Positions 51,148-60,835 are shown, counted from the first letter of the stretch. The stretch is DNA of 64,000 nt from GCA-2862585 sp965661345 (GCA_965661345.1 CBFIDK010000004.1:69870-133869); one strand, 5' to 3'. A program made the numbers and translations. The notes: a model not told the origin generated them from the letters alone.

Positions 51148-54120
51148 ATGCAAAATAAAAGTTTTGTTTCTCTGTTTGCAATTGTATTTGCGCTTGTATG
51201 TTTATACCAACTATCCTTTACATCTGTAGTAAAAGGAATTGAAGAGGATGCTGTTGAATATTCTAATGGAGATGAAATAAAAGAAAAAAGATACCTAGAC
51301 TCAATAGCTACTGAGCCAGTTTACAATATTGGGATCAAAAATTACACTTACAATGAATGTAAGTCTAGAGAGATTAATCTTGGACTTGACCTTAAAGGTG
51401 GAATGAACGTTACTTTAGAAGTTTCTGTTGTTGATGTTATCAGAGCAATGTCAAACTACAACACTGACGAAATGTTCAATTCTGCCATTAAACTTGCTCA
51501 AGAAAAGCAAAGAGACAGTCAGGATAATTTTGTAACCCTATTTGGCCAGTCGTTTTCTGAAGTCAATCCTGAAGGAAAATTAGCGTCAATTTTTTACACA
51601 CCTGAGCTAAAAGATAAAATCAATTCAAACTCATCAAACGAAGAAGTTTTAGCTGTAATACGATTAGAAGTTGAAGACGCTATAAGCCGTTCATTTAATA
51701 TCCTAAGATCAAGAATCGATAGATTCGGTGTTACTCAACCTAATATCCAAAGGCTTGAAGGTTCTGGTAGAATTTTAGTTGAACTGCCTGGTGTAAAAGA
51801 CCCTGAAAGAGTTAGAAAGTTATTGCAAGGAACAGCTCAGTTGGAGTTTTGGGAAACGTATGAAAATGCAGAAGTTATTGGTTTTATTGACCAAATTAAC
51901 ACCTATTTGAAATCAACTATTGAGGAAGAAGTTGAAGAGACTACAGACGAAACTTCAGAATTAGCAGAAGAGTCTACAGACAATACTGACGATTTGATTT
52001 CAGATTTAGCGATTGATGAATTAAGTTCTGATTCTGAAACCTCTTCAGATAGCACTTCACTTGATGCAGAGCAGTTCTCTAGAGAAAACCCATTATATGC
52101 TGTTTTATACCCAAACATCAGCCAAACTAATCAAGCAAATGGCGGTCCAGTTTGTGGTATTTCTAGTATAAAAGATACTTCTAAGGTAAATGAGTTCCTT
52201 AGAATGGAGGAGGTAAAAGACATTTTACCTCGAGATATTAAATTCGCTTGGACTGTAAAACCATATGATCCAGAAGGAAAATTCGTACAGCTAGTAGCTC
52301 TAAAGGTTACATCAAGAGATGGAAACGCAGCCATGGAAGGTGACGTTGTAACGGATGCCAGAACAGACTTTGGACAGTTTAATGGCGTTCCAGAAGTATC
52401 CATGACAATGAGTGCTGAAGGTTCTAGACAGTGGAAACGATTAACTGCTGATAACATTGGCAAAAGCGTTGCCATTGTACTTGATGATTTTGTATACTCA
52501 TTTCCAACTGTTCAGGCTGAAATTTCTGGAGGAAGGTCTCAGATTACCGGTAACTTCACAATTAATGAAGCCAATGACTTATCTAATATTTTAAAATCAG
52601 GTAAGTTGCCAGCGCCTGCGAGAATCATAGAAGAAGCAATTGTGGGACCTTCATTAGGTCAAGAAGCTATTGACTCTGGATTGAAGTCATTCATTATAGC
52701 ATTGGTATTAGTATTAATATACATGATGTTTTACTACAGTTTTGCCGGTTTAGTATCTAACATTGCGCTTCTAGCGAACCTGTTTTTTGTATTTGGTGTT
52801 TTATCATCAATAGGAGCTGTATTGACCTTGCCAGGTATTGCAGGTATAGTACTTACCATTGGTATGTCTGTTGATGCAAACGTTCTTATCTACGAAAGAA
52901 TCAGAGAGGAATTATTAAACGGAAAAGGCTTGAGATTAGCCGTTTCTGATGGTTATAAAAATGCTTACAGTTCCATTATTGATGCTAACGTTACAACTCT
53001 CTTAACTGGTATAGTATTATATATATTTGGATCTGGACCTATTAAAGGATTTGCAACAACCTTAGTAATTGGAATCATTACTTCGTTATTCTCGGCAATC
53101 TTTATTACTAGATTAGTTTTCCATTGGAGACTCTCTAAGAAAGATTCAGTTTCATTTGACAACAAAATTACTAGAGGTGCATTCAAGAATACTGCAATTG
53201 ACTTTATCGGTAAAAGAAAAGTCTTTTATGTTATTTCATCAGTACTAATTCTTATTGGTATAGGTTCTTTAGCTACTAAAAAATTAAACTACGGTGTTGA
53301 CTTTAAAGGAGGTAGAACATTTGTAGTGAGATTCGATTCTGCTGCTATAGAAAACGAAGAGTTAAGAAGTTCTTTAGCAGATTATTTTGTAGATGAAGAC
53401 GGCTTAAAAATGTTCCCAGAGGTAAAAACTTTTGGAGACGATAATCAAGTTAAAATCACTACAAAATATTTGATTGATAGTAAAGAGTTGACAGCAGATG
53501 ATTTGGTACTTACTCAATTAGACGCTGGTTTATCTCAGTTTGGTTCTTTCGAAGTGATGAGTTCACAAAAAGTTGGACCAACAATCGCTGATGACATTAA
53601 GGTGTCGGCGTTATGGTCAATTATTTTCTCTTTATTTATAATATTCTTATATATCTTATTAAGATTTAGAAAATGGCAATTTAGTTTAGGAGCTGTTGCT
53701 GCAGTTTTCCACGATGTTTTAATTGTATTGTCAATATTCTCAATATTCTATGGAATTTTACCATTCTCGCTAGAAATTGATCAGGCTTTCATTGCTGCTC
53801 TTTTGACAATCATTGGTTATTCATTAAACGATACTGTTGTTGTTTTTGACCGTATTCGTGAGCATATGTCTATTTATAAGAAGAAAGAGTTTAACTCTCT
53901 TGTTAACAATGCACTTAACAGTACATTAAGTAGAACCGTTAATACTTCATTAACGACCTTCTTTGTATTATTGGTCATCTTTATGTTTGGAGGAGAAGTG
54001 ATTAGAGGATTTATGTTTGCATTAATGGTTGGTGTTGTAGTAGGAACTTACTCTTCGCTATTCGTAGCCTCACCAATAATGCTAGATACAATTAAAAAAT
54101 CAGCTTCTGAAAAGAATTAA
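51148..54120 (+). CDS. secDF: Fused protein translocase SecDF
   Basis: A 990-residue fused SecD-SecF, the proton-driven membrane complex that pulls exported proteins through SecYEG into the periplasm. The SecD half has LGLDLKGGMNVTLEV, the P1 domain, and after six-helix segments GIVLTIGMSVDANVLIYERI; the SecF half has LNYGVDFKGGRTFVVRF and LTIIGYSLNDTVVVFDRIRE. The first periplasmic domain contains a Ser/Asp/Glu-rich low-complexity insertion (about 257-306). The fusion is typical of Bacteroidota. Own promoter and terminator. Confidence 0.96.
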   Translation: MQNKSFVSLFAIVFALVCLYQLSFTSVVKGIEEDAVEYSNGDEIKEKRYLDSIATEPVYNIGIKNYTYNECKSREINLGLDLKGGMNVTLEVSVVDVIRAMSNYNTDEMFNSAIKLAQEKQRDSQDNFVTLFGQSFSEVNPEGKLASIFYTPELKDKINSNSSNEEVLAVIRLEVEDAISRSFNILRSRIDRFGVTQPNIQRLEGSGRILVELPGVKDPERVRKLLQGTAQLEFWETYENAEVIGFIDQINTYLKSTIEEEVEETTDETSELAEESTDNTDDLISDLAIDELSSDSETSSDSTSLDAEQFSRENPLYAVLYPNISQTNQANGGPVCGISSIKDTSKVNEFLRMEEVKDILPRDIKFAWTVKPYDPEGKFVQLVALKVTSRDGNAAMEGDVVTDARTDFGQFNGVPEVSMTMSAEGSRQWKRLTADNIGKSVAIVLDDFVYSFPTVQAEISGGRSQITGNFTINEANDLSNILKSGKLPAPARIIEEAIVGPSLGQEAIDSGLKSFIIALVLVLIYMMFYYSFAGLVSNIALLANLFFVFGVLSSIGAVLTLPGIAGIVLTIGMSVDANVLIYERIREELLNGKGLRLAVSDGYKNAYSSIIDANVTTLLTGIVLYIFGSGPIKGFATTLVIGIITSLFSAIFITRLVFHWRLSKKDSVSFDNKITRGAFKNTAIDFIGKRKVFYVISSVLILIGIGSLATKKLNYGVDFKGGRTFVVRFDSAAIENEELRSSLADYFVDEDGLKMFPEVKTFGDDNQVKITTKYLIDSKELTADDLVLTQLDAGLSQFGSFEVMSSQKVGPTIADDIKVSALWSIIFSLFIIFLYILLRFRKWQFSLGAVAAVFHDVLIVLSIFSIFYGILPFSLEIDQAFIAALLTIIGYSLNDTVVVFDRIREHMSIYKKKEFNSLVNNALNSTLSRTVNTSLTTFFVLLVIFMFGGEVIRGFMFALMVGVVVGTYSSLFVASPIMLDTIKKSASEKN

Positions 54121-54143
54121 ACTTCTAGATTAAGTAAATAAAT

Positions 54144-54167
54144 AAAATGCCTCTTTTGAGGCATTTT
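54144..54167 (+). terminator. Terminator of secDF
   Basis: A 10-bp perfect stem (AAAATGCCTC with GAGGCATTTT), TTTT loop, and two more T. Confidence 0.88.
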
Positions 54168-54181
54168 TTATTTTGAAGCAT

Positions 54182-54189
54182 TAACTTTG
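54182..54189 (+). promoter_or_regulatory. Candidate -7 box of tatA
   Basis: TAACTTTG matches TAnnTTTG, 27 bases before the ATG; the -33 site would fall inside the secDF terminator. Confidence 0.4.
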
Positions 54190-54216
54190 TAGAAAATTAC
54201 CCAAACTTTTAATCAC

Positions 54217-54444
54217 ATGATGTTTAATGTGCTTTTATTTATAGGAGGTCCAGAGATAGTTATCATAATGCTTGTTGTGGTAATGTTGTTTGGCTCAAAG
54301 AAGATTCCTGAGTTGGCTCGTGGACTAGGCAAAGGTTTAAGAGAGTTAAAAGATGCTTCAGATGATATAAAAAGAGAAATTCGTTCTACTGCCACAACAG
54401 TGAAAGAAGAGGTCCAGAAAGTAGAAAAGGATTTAAAAAAATAG
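54217..54444 (+). CDS. tatA: Twin-arginine translocase subunit TatA/TatE
   Basis: A 75-residue pore-forming subunit of the Tat system, which exports folded proteins. An N-terminal transmembrane helix (about 5-24, IGGPEIVIIMLVVVMLFG), the hinge G-S-K-K-I-P, an amphipathic helix (PELARGLGKGLRELKDA) and a charged tail are all visible in the order expected for TatA. TatC is not in the window. It has its own terminator. Confidence 0.93.
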   Translation: MMFNVLLFIGGPEIVIIMLVVVMLFGSKKIPELARGLGKGLRELKDASDDIKREIRSTATTVKEEVQKVEKDLKK

Positions 54445-54450
54445 ACATAA

Positions 54451-54480
54451 AAAAACTAGCACCATTTGATGCTAGTTTTT
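54451..54480. terminator. Terminator between tatA and glnA
   Basis: An 11-bp stem (AAAAACTAGCA with TGCTAGTTTTT) and an 8-base loop. T-rich on the right, A-rich on the left, so it can serve both convergent genes. Confidence 0.87.
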
Positions 54481-54500
54481 AGTTTTACTCAGTAAAAATA

Positions 54501-55508
54501 TTAAATAACTCCTTTAACAGTCTTCACAATTCTAGCTGCAATTTTGTAAGGATCACCATTAGATGCAGGACGTCTATCTTCCAACCATCCTTTCCATCCG
54601 TTTTCAACAGTCATAATAGGAATCCTAATCGAAGCTCCTCTATCTGATACGCCATAGCTAAAATCATTTATCGATGCAGTTTCATGAAGTCCAGTCAAAC
54701 GTTGATCGTTGTAGGCGCCATACACGTTAATATGCTCATCAGTTACAGGTCTAAATGCTTCGCAAATTTTCTCGTAAATTTCTTGAGACCCACACGTTCT
54801 TAATGTTGTGTTGGAGAAGTTAGCATGCATTCCAGAACCATTCCAGTCACCTTTTACTGGTTTTGGGTGGTATTCAATATAGTAACCGTAACTTTCGGTT
54901 AATCTATCCAAAAGATACCTAGCGATCCAAATTTCATCACCGGCTTTCTTGGCGCCTTTAGCAAAAAGTTGAAATTCCCACTGACCACTAGCAACCTCTT
55001 GATTAATACCCTCAAAATTAAGTCCAGCTTCAATACACAAATCAGCATGCTCTTCTACAAATTCTCTTCCATGAGTATTTCTACCGCCAACAGAACAATA
55101 GTAAAGACCTTGTGGTCCAGGATATCCCCCCAATGGGAAGCCTAAAGGAAGTTGTGTGTTTTTATCCATGATAAAGTACTCTTGTTCAAATCCAAACCAA
55201 AAATCGTTATCGTCATCGTCAATAGTAGATCGTCCGTTAGATGCGTGTGGAGTACCGTCTGCGTTTAGCACCTCTGTCATTACTAAGTAGCCATTAATTC
55301 TACTTGGATCAGGGTAAATAGCTACTGGCTTAAGAAGGCAGTCAGATGAGCCACCAGAGGCTTGTTGGGTTGAGCTTCCATCAAAAGACCATAAAGGGCA
55401 GTCTTCTAATTTACCGCTAAAGTCATTTATAACTTTAGTTTTACTTCTCATGTTTTGAGTAGGTACATGACCATCTAGCCAGATGTATTCAAGTTTACTT
55501 TTTTTCAT
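54501..55508 (-). CDS. glnA: Glutamine synthetase, GSII (eukaryote-like) type
   Basis: Makes glutamine from glutamate, ammonia and ATP. The 335-residue length and motifs (YIWLDG near the N-terminus, LWSFDGSSTQQASGG, FGFEQEYFIM with the catalytic glutamates, KGDWNGSGMHANFS, and DRGASIRIP near the end) identify the shorter decameric GSII class rather than the 470-residue GSI or the 720-residue GSIII. It has no adenylylation loop. A TAnnTTTG box lies upstream. Single gene, convergent with tatA. Confidence 0.95.
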   Translation of the reverse strand: MKKSKLEYIWLDGHVPTQNMRSKTKVINDFSGKLEDCPLWSFDGSSTQQASGGSSDCLLKPVAIYPDPSRINGYLVMTEVLNADGTPHASNGRSTIDDDDNDFWFGFEQEYFIMDKNTQLPLGFPLGGYPGPQGLYYCSVGGRNTHGREFVEEHADLCIEAGLNFEGINQEVASGQWEFQLFAKGAKKAGDEIWIARYLLDRLTESYGYYIEYHPKPVKGDWNGSGMHANFSNTTLRTCGSQEIYEKICEAFRPVTDEHINVYGAYNDQRLTGLHETASINDFSYGVSDRGASIRIPIMTVENGWKGWLEDRRPASNGDPYKIAARIVKTVKGVI

Positions 55509-55545
55509 TTTTTATTGTTACTTTATATATTGTGTATTTTCTACA

Positions 55546-55575
55546 CAAAACTACCTTATTTTACATTTATTTCAA
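55546..55575 (-). promoter_or_regulatory. Promoter of glnA
   Basis: TTG (55575-55573) and TAGTTTTG (55553-55546) on the reverse strand, 19 bases apart; the leader is about 38 bases. Confidence 0.5.
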
Positions 55576-55678
55576 TGGCTATTTTTTAAAATTATTAACA
55601 ACTTTTTAATAGATATTTACTTGTGTCTTTTACAAAAGAAATAAATCCTTATTTTAGCAAAAATTCTAAGTACATAAA

Positions 55679-57715
55679 ATGAAACATTTACTTTCACTTA
55701 CGGCGCTATTTATTTTTTTATCGTCTACCACTTTAGTATCTCAAAATTCCTCGAAGAAAGTTAAAATCTCAAAGGCAGATAAAGCTTTTATGATGCAGAA
55801 TTATTACGAGGCGGAAAAACTATATAAGGAAGATTATACCAAAGAAAAAAACAGAGCGAAGAAAGCCGAATTGATTTTTTTACAAGCAGAATGTGCACGT
55901 AATATTGGCACACCCATCTATTTGAAAAAGGCATCTGCTATGTATAAAAGAGCGATTAAAGCCAAATACCCTCACGCAGAGGTTTATTTGAGATATGGTC
56001 AAGTTCTACAAAAACAACAAGATTTCTCTGATGCAATAGTACAATTTGAAAAATACAAAGAACTAAAATCAAATGATGATAGAGCTGACAATGGAATTGC
56101 ATCATGTTTGTTTGCTCTTGACGCTCTACAGAATCCAACGCGTTATGTTATAACACCATTTCAGCACAATACCAATCAAGAAGAGTATGCGCCATGTTAT
56201 GCAAGCCGAGACTATGATGAGTTGTTTTTTACTTCTTCAAGAGATGGTTCTTTAGGTAAATCAACCGACGGTTTCACAGGCAATTCGTTTACAGACATAT
56301 ATTGGTCTAAGTTTGATAAAAAGAAAAATAGATGGTCTAAGCCTACACCATTTGAGGAGCCAATGAATACTTCTGATCATGAGGCAGCACCAACCATGAA
56401 TGAGCGCGGCAATGAATTGTACTTTACTAGATGCATGGAAAATTCTAAAGTAAAGCCAATCCCGACTTGTGAAATTTATTTCTCTAGGAAAAAAGGTAAT
56501 AGTTGGATTTCACCAGTACTGTTGCCATTACCTTATGACAGTGTGAGCAGTTTTGCACATCCTTCACTGTCAGGAGATGGAAAAGTATTGTACTTTTCTT
56601 CAGATATGAAAGGTGGATACGGTGGTAAGGATATTTGGTATATCAAAAAAATTAAGCGAGATGAATGGAGTGAGCCTATAAATATGGGCGACAAAATTAA
56701 CACCAATGGAAATGAATTATTTCCTTTCAATCATAAAGATGGGTCACTTTACTTTTCTTCCGATGGACACGTAGGCATGGGAGGTTTGGACATTTTTAAA
56801 GCTGAGTTTGATAGTGAAAACAACCTTCGTTCAGTAGTAAATATGAATAGTCCTATAAATTCTTCAAATGATGACTTTGGAATTATTTTCGAAGATGAAG
56901 ATGAAAAAGGATACTTATCGTCGAATAGAGTTGGTAGTAAAGGAGACGATATTTATCAGTTTCACCTGCCGAAACTTAATTTAACAATTTCAGGGGTTAT
57001 TACTGATGTTAAAACAAGTCAAGTTCTTACAGGAGCAAATGTAGAAATCGTTGGAAGTGATGGAAGTAAAAGCCAAACTCAAACAGATAATTCAGGTAGA
57101 TATATTTTCGGAAAAGATTTTGTTAAAGAAAATGTATCTTACAACATAACAGTTAGCAAAGAAGGGTATTTGTCTAATAATTTTTCTGAAACAACAATTG
57201 GTGTAAAGGAATCTGTAAACCTCGTTCAAGACATAGTTCTTGAAGCCACACAAGATGAAATAGTATTGCCTAAAATTGAGTACGACTACAATAGTGCTAA
57301 GCTTAGAAAAGAATCAAAAGATGCACTGGATGCCTTAATCTTAGTACTCAAGAAAAACCCAAATGTAGTAATTGAATTACGTTCACATACTGACAGCAGA
57401 GCTGGTGATGAATTTAACCTCGAGTTATCACAAAGAAGAGCTCAAATATGTGTTGACTACATGGTTGATAAAGGCATAAAACCAAAACGATTAGTCGCTA
57501 AAGGTATGGGTGAAACAGAACCTTACGTGATGGATGTTAAAGATGGTAAATTGAGACCAGGAGCAGTTTTATCCGCTGAATTTATTGAAGATAAACTCAA
57601 GAGAGAAAAGGACAAAGAAAAAGCTCATCAGTACAATAGAAGAACAGACTTCAAAGTAGTTACGAATGCTTTTTACAACGTTGAAAAGGATGAAATACTA
57701 GTGAAGAAGAAGTAA
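55679..57715 (+). CDS. PorE-like envelope protein (TPR, PD40 propeller, CarboxypepD_reg, OmpA)
   Basis: A 678-residue periplasmic protein with a signal peptide (about 1-21, TLVSQ), TPR-like helices (about 25-150), a PD40/WD40-like propeller (about 155-425, for example ASRDYDELFFTSSRDGS, SGDGKVLYFSSDMKGGYGG and DGSLYFSSDGHVGMGG), a CarboxypepD_reg beta domain (about 433-520) and an OmpA-like peptidoglycan-binding domain (about 530-678, IELRSHTDSRAGDEFN). This four-part order is that of PorE, the T9SS protein that anchors the PorKN ring to the cell wall. No lipobox is visible. A paralogue of PorE rather than PorE itself is possible, since this architecture is multi-copy in Bacteroidota. Confidence 0.82.
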   Translation: MKHLLSLTALFIFLSSTTLVSQNSSKKVKISKADKAFMMQNYYEAEKLYKEDYTKEKNRAKKAELIFLQAECARNIGTPIYLKKASAMYKRAIKAKYPHAEVYLRYGQVLQKQQDFSDAIVQFEKYKELKSNDDRADNGIASCLFALDALQNPTRYVITPFQHNTNQEEYAPCYASRDYDELFFTSSRDGSLGKSTDGFTGNSFTDIYWSKFDKKKNRWSKPTPFEEPMNTSDHEAAPTMNERGNELYFTRCMENSKVKPIPTCEIYFSRKKGNSWISPVLLPLPYDSVSSFAHPSLSGDGKVLYFSSDMKGGYGGKDIWYIKKIKRDEWSEPINMGDKINTNGNELFPFNHKDGSLYFSSDGHVGMGGLDIFKAEFDSENNLRSVVNMNSPINSSNDDFGIIFEDEDEKGYLSSNRVGSKGDDIYQFHLPKLNLTISGVITDVKTSQVLTGANVEIVGSDGSKSQTQTDNSGRYIFGKDFVKENVSYNITVSKEGYLSNNFSETTIGVKESVNLVQDIVLEATQDEIVLPKIEYDYNSAKLRKESKDALDALILVLKKNPNVVIELRSHTDSRAGDEFNLELSQRRAQICVDYMVDKGIKPKRLVAKGMGETEPYVMDVKDGKLRPGAVLSAEFIEDKLKREKDKEKAHQYNRRTDFKVVTNAFYNVEKDEILVKKK

Positions 57716-57733
57716 ATAATCAATATAAATTAT

Positions 57734-57766
57734 AAAGCGTCTCGATTTTTCGAGATGCTTTTTTTT
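57734..57766 (+). terminator. Terminator hairpin directly before purM
   Basis: A 12-bp stem with one G-T pair (AAAGCGTCTCGA with TCGAGATGCTTT), TTTT loop and an 8-base T-run. It follows the PorE-like gene by 18 bases but ends only 6 bases before the purM ATG. Confidence 0.85.
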
Positions 57767-57772
57767 ACCAAT

Positions 57773-58939
57773 ATGTCAAGTAATAGATATAATCTTAGAG
57801 GAGTTTCAGCAGACAAAGAAGACGTTCACAGCGCTATAAAAAACGTTGATAAAGGTCTTTTTCCTCAAGCATTCTGTAAAATAGTTCCTGATTACTTGTC
57901 AAATAATGACGACTACTGTGTAGTGATGCATGCCGATGGTGCTGGAACAAAATCTTCGTTAGCTTACATGTATTGGAAAGAAACTGGGGATATTTCTGTC
58001 TGGAAAGGGATAGCGCAAGATGCCTTAGTAATGAATATCGATGACTTACTCTGTGTAGGCGTTACAGACAATATTTTACTTTCTTCAACAATAGGAAGAA
58101 ATAAAAGCCTAATTCCCGGTGAAGTTATATCAGCTATTATAAATGGTACCGAAGAATTACTTGCAGATTTAAGAATGCACGGTGTTGATATTAAATCAAC
58201 TGGTGGTGAAACAGCTGATGTAGGAGATTTGGTGCGAACAATTATTGTTGATTCAACGGTAATAGCAAGAATTAAAAAAGAAGATGTGATATCAAATCAT
58301 CGCATTCAAGATGGGGATGTAATCGTTGGACTTTCTTCATCCGGAAAAGCAAGTTATGAATCCGAGTATAATGGAGGAATGGGAAGTAATGGTTTAACTT
58401 CTGCTCGACACGATGTTTTTTCTAAGTATTTATCAGAAAAATATCCTGAAAGTTTTGACCCTTCAGTTCCAAATGATTTGATTTATTCAGGCACAAAAAA
58501 ACTGACTGATACTATTGAAGACCTTTCGGTTGATGTAGGTAAATTAGTGCTGTCGCCGACAAGAACATACGCGCCTATCATCAAAGAAATTCTAGAAAAA
58601 CATAGAACTAACATTCATGGCATGGTACATTGTAGTGGTGGCGCTCAAACAAAGGTCTTACATTTCGTAGACGATGTACACGTCATAAAAGATAATCTTT
58701 TTGATATTCCGCCATTATTTGAGTTAATTCAAAAAGAATCTGATACTGAATGGAAAGAAATGTATAAGGTATTTAATATGGGACACCGAATGGAATTATA
58801 TGTTCCTAATGATATAGCAGATGATATCATTAAAATATCAAATCAATTTAATGTTGACGCTAAAATAGTTGGTAGAGTGGAGTCTAATGAAGGAAAGAAA
58901 TTGACTATTAAAAGTCAATATGGAGAATTTGTGTATTAA
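57773..58939 (+). CDS. purM: Phosphoribosylformylglycinamidine cyclo-ligase
   Basis: AIR synthetase, the fifth step of purine synthesis. The 388-residue protein opens RYNLRGVSADKEDVHSAI and has MHADGAGTKSSLAYMYWKET, the STGGETADVGDLVRTI segment and VGLSSSGKASYESEYNGGMG, matching the longer Bacteroidota PurM. ATG 57773 is the start; an ATG at 57755 lies inside the terminator hairpin and adds only six residues. It begins an operon with prfA (2-base gap) and pyrF. How it is transcribed past the hairpin is unclear. Confidence 0.92.
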   Translation: MSSNRYNLRGVSADKEDVHSAIKNVDKGLFPQAFCKIVPDYLSNNDDYCVVMHADGAGTKSSLAYMYWKETGDISVWKGIAQDALVMNIDDLLCVGVTDNILLSSTIGRNKSLIPGEVISAIINGTEELLADLRMHGVDIKSTGGETADVGDLVRTIIVDSTVIARIKKEDVISNHRIQDGDVIVGLSSSGKASYESEYNGGMGSNGLTSARHDVFSKYLSEKYPESFDPSVPNDLIYSGTKKLTDTIEDLSVDVGKLVLSPTRTYAPIIKEILEKHRTNIHGMVHCSGGAQTKVLHFVDDVHVIKDNLFDIPPLFELIQKESDTEWKEMYKVFNMGHRMELYVPNDIADDIIKISNQFNVDAKIVGRVESNEGKKLTIKSQYGEFVY

Positions 58940-58941
58940 TT

Positions 58942-60012
58942 ATGTTAGATAAATTAGAAGCAATAAAAGTAAGATTTGATGAGGTGTCACAATTGATTGT
59001 CGACCCCAATATCATTTCTGATATGAAGCAGTACATTCATTTAAACAAAGAGTATAAAGACTTAGAGCCAATAATTGAAGCCTACAAAAGCTATAAAAAC
59101 CTTTTATCAAATCTAGAAAATGCCAAAGAGCTGCTCAAGGATGATGAGATGAAAGAAATGGCCCGAATGGAACTGGATGAATTATCGCCCATGAAGGACA
59201 CCATGGAAGAGGAAATAAAAGTTTTACTGATTCCTAAAGACCCAGCAGATTCTAAAAATGCAGTAGTTGAAATTCGTGCAGGTGCTGGAGGGGATGAAGC
59301 AAGTATTTTCACTGGAGATCTTTATAGAATGTATACAAATTATGCAGATTCAAAAGGTTGGAAAACTGAACTTGTTGATGTTGCCGAAGGAACCTCAGGT
59401 GGATATAAAGAAATTATTTTTAACGTTAACGGCGAAGATGTATACGGTATGCTCAAATTTGAGTCTGGTGTTCATCGAGTGCAAAGAGTGCCTCAAACAG
59501 AAACTCAAGGAAGAGTACATACCTCTGCGGCTTCCGTAGTAGTAATGCCAGAAGCCGAAGAATTCGATATTGAAGTTAAAGATAGCGATATCAGAAAAGA
59601 CACCTATTGTTCTTCAGGACCTGGAGGTCAATCGGTAAATACAACCTATTCTGCAGTACGCTTAACACACATACCTACTGGAGTAGTTGCTCAATGCCAA
59701 GATCAAAAGTCTCAACATAAGAATTATGACAAGGCACTAAAAGTACTTCGTTCTAGAATATATGAGATTGAACTCCAAAAACGACTAGAAGAGCTTTCTG
59801 GAAAGCGAAAATCGATGGTTGTAACGGGTGACCGTTCTGCAAAAATCAGAACGTATAATTATCCACAAGGAAGAGTAACCGATCATCGAATAGGATTAAC
59901 TCAATACAATCTTTCTAACGTAATGGATGGTGATATTGAAAAGTTTATTGAAGAGCTCAAATTAGCAGAAAATGCTGAACGATTAAAAGAAGGTACAACC
60001 CAAACTGATTAA
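58942..60012 (+). CDS. prfA: Peptide chain release factor 1
   Basis: Releases nascent peptides at UAA and UAG. The 356-residue protein has the codon-recognition P-x-T motif as PQT (184-186) in RVQRVPQTETQGRVHTSA and the catalytic GGQ (228-230) in SSGPGGQSVNTTYSAVRLTH. The P-x-T motif separates it from RF2 (SPF). Full family length. Its presence confirms that UAG is a working stop in this genome, relevant to the interrupted lipoprotein at 29987. Second gene of the purM operon. Confidence 0.97.
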   Translation: MLDKLEAIKVRFDEVSQLIVDPNIISDMKQYIHLNKEYKDLEPIIEAYKSYKNLLSNLENAKELLKDDEMKEMARMELDELSPMKDTMEEEIKVLLIPKDPADSKNAVVEIRAGAGGDEASIFTGDLYRMYTNYADSKGWKTELVDVAEGTSGGYKEIIFNVNGEDVYGMLKFESGVHRVQRVPQTETQGRVHTSAASVVVMPEAEEFDIEVKDSDIRKDTYCSSGPGGQSVNTTYSAVRLTHIPTGVVAQCQDQKSQHKNYDKALKVLRSRIYEIELQKRLEELSGKRKSMVVTGDRSAKIRTYNYPQGRVTDHRIGLTQYNLSNVMDGDIEKFIEELKLAENAERLKEGTTQTD

Positions 60013-60013
60013 A

Positions 60014-60823
60014 ATGACAGCAAACGACTTATTTAAGCAAATAAAATCAAAAGAATCATTCTTATGTATTGGCTTAGATACAGATTTGCAAAAAATACCT
60101 GCTCATTTACTTGAGTTGGAAGATCCTATTTTTGAATTCAACAAACAAATAATTGATGCAACCCATGATTTATGTGTTGCTTACAAGCCTAACATAGCCT
60201 TTTATGAAAGCATGGGCGAAATGGGATGGGCAAGCCTCAAGAAAACCATTGACTATATTCCTAAAGAAATTTTTACAATTGCTGATGCAAAGCGAGGAGA
60301 TATTGGCAATACTTCAAAAATGTATGCTAAAACATTTTTCGAAACATACAATTTTGATTCAGTAACAGTGGCGCCATACATGGGCGAAGATTCAGTTTCA
60401 CCATTTCTAGAATTTAAAGATAAATGGGCCATCATTCTTGCACTTACATCTAACTCTGGCGGTTTAGATTTTCAGATGCTTAAAGATGAAGACGGCGAAA
60501 TGCTTTACCAAAAAGTGTTACATAAATCGCAAGAATATGGAGAAAACATAATGTTTGTAGTAGGAGCTACTCGAGCAGAGATGTTAAAGGAAGTCAGAGC
60601 GATTGTTCCAAATCATTTTTTATTAGTTCCTGGGATTGGCGCTCAAGGTGGTAATTTATCTGAAGTTGCTAAATATGGAATGAATAAAGAATGTGGGTTA
60701 CTTGTTAATTCTTCTCGAGGAATCATATATGCAGATAACTCTAAAGACTTTGCAATAAAAGCAAGAGAGCAAGCGTTTGCTTTACAAACCGAGATGAAAG
60801 ACTTACTTTCTTTTCTGAAATAA
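60014..60823 (+). CDS. pyrF: Orotidine 5'-phosphate decarboxylase, type 2
   Basis: Last step of UMP synthesis. The 269-residue protein is of the longer type 2 (archaeal/mycobacterial-like) class, with the active-site DAKRGDIGNT (D91, K93, D96), CIGLDTDLQKIP near the N-terminus and VPGIGAQGG in the phosphate-binding part. It follows prfA by one base, and a TonB receptor starts 12 bases after it, so nucleotide synthesis, translation termination and a receptor may share a transcript. Confidence 0.95.
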   Translation: MTANDLFKQIKSKESFLCIGLDTDLQKIPAHLLELEDPIFEFNKQIIDATHDLCVAYKPNIAFYESMGEMGWASLKKTIDYIPKEIFTIADAKRGDIGNTSKMYAKTFFETYNFDSVTVAPYMGEDSVSPFLEFKDKWAIILALTSNSGGLDFQMLKDEDGEMLYQKVLHKSQEYGENIMFVVGATRAEMLKEVRAIVPNHFLLVPGIGAQGGNLSEVAKYGMNKECGLLVNSSRGIIYADNSKDFAIKAREQAFALQTEMKDLLSFLK

Positions 60824-60835
60824 ATTTTCTTAAAA

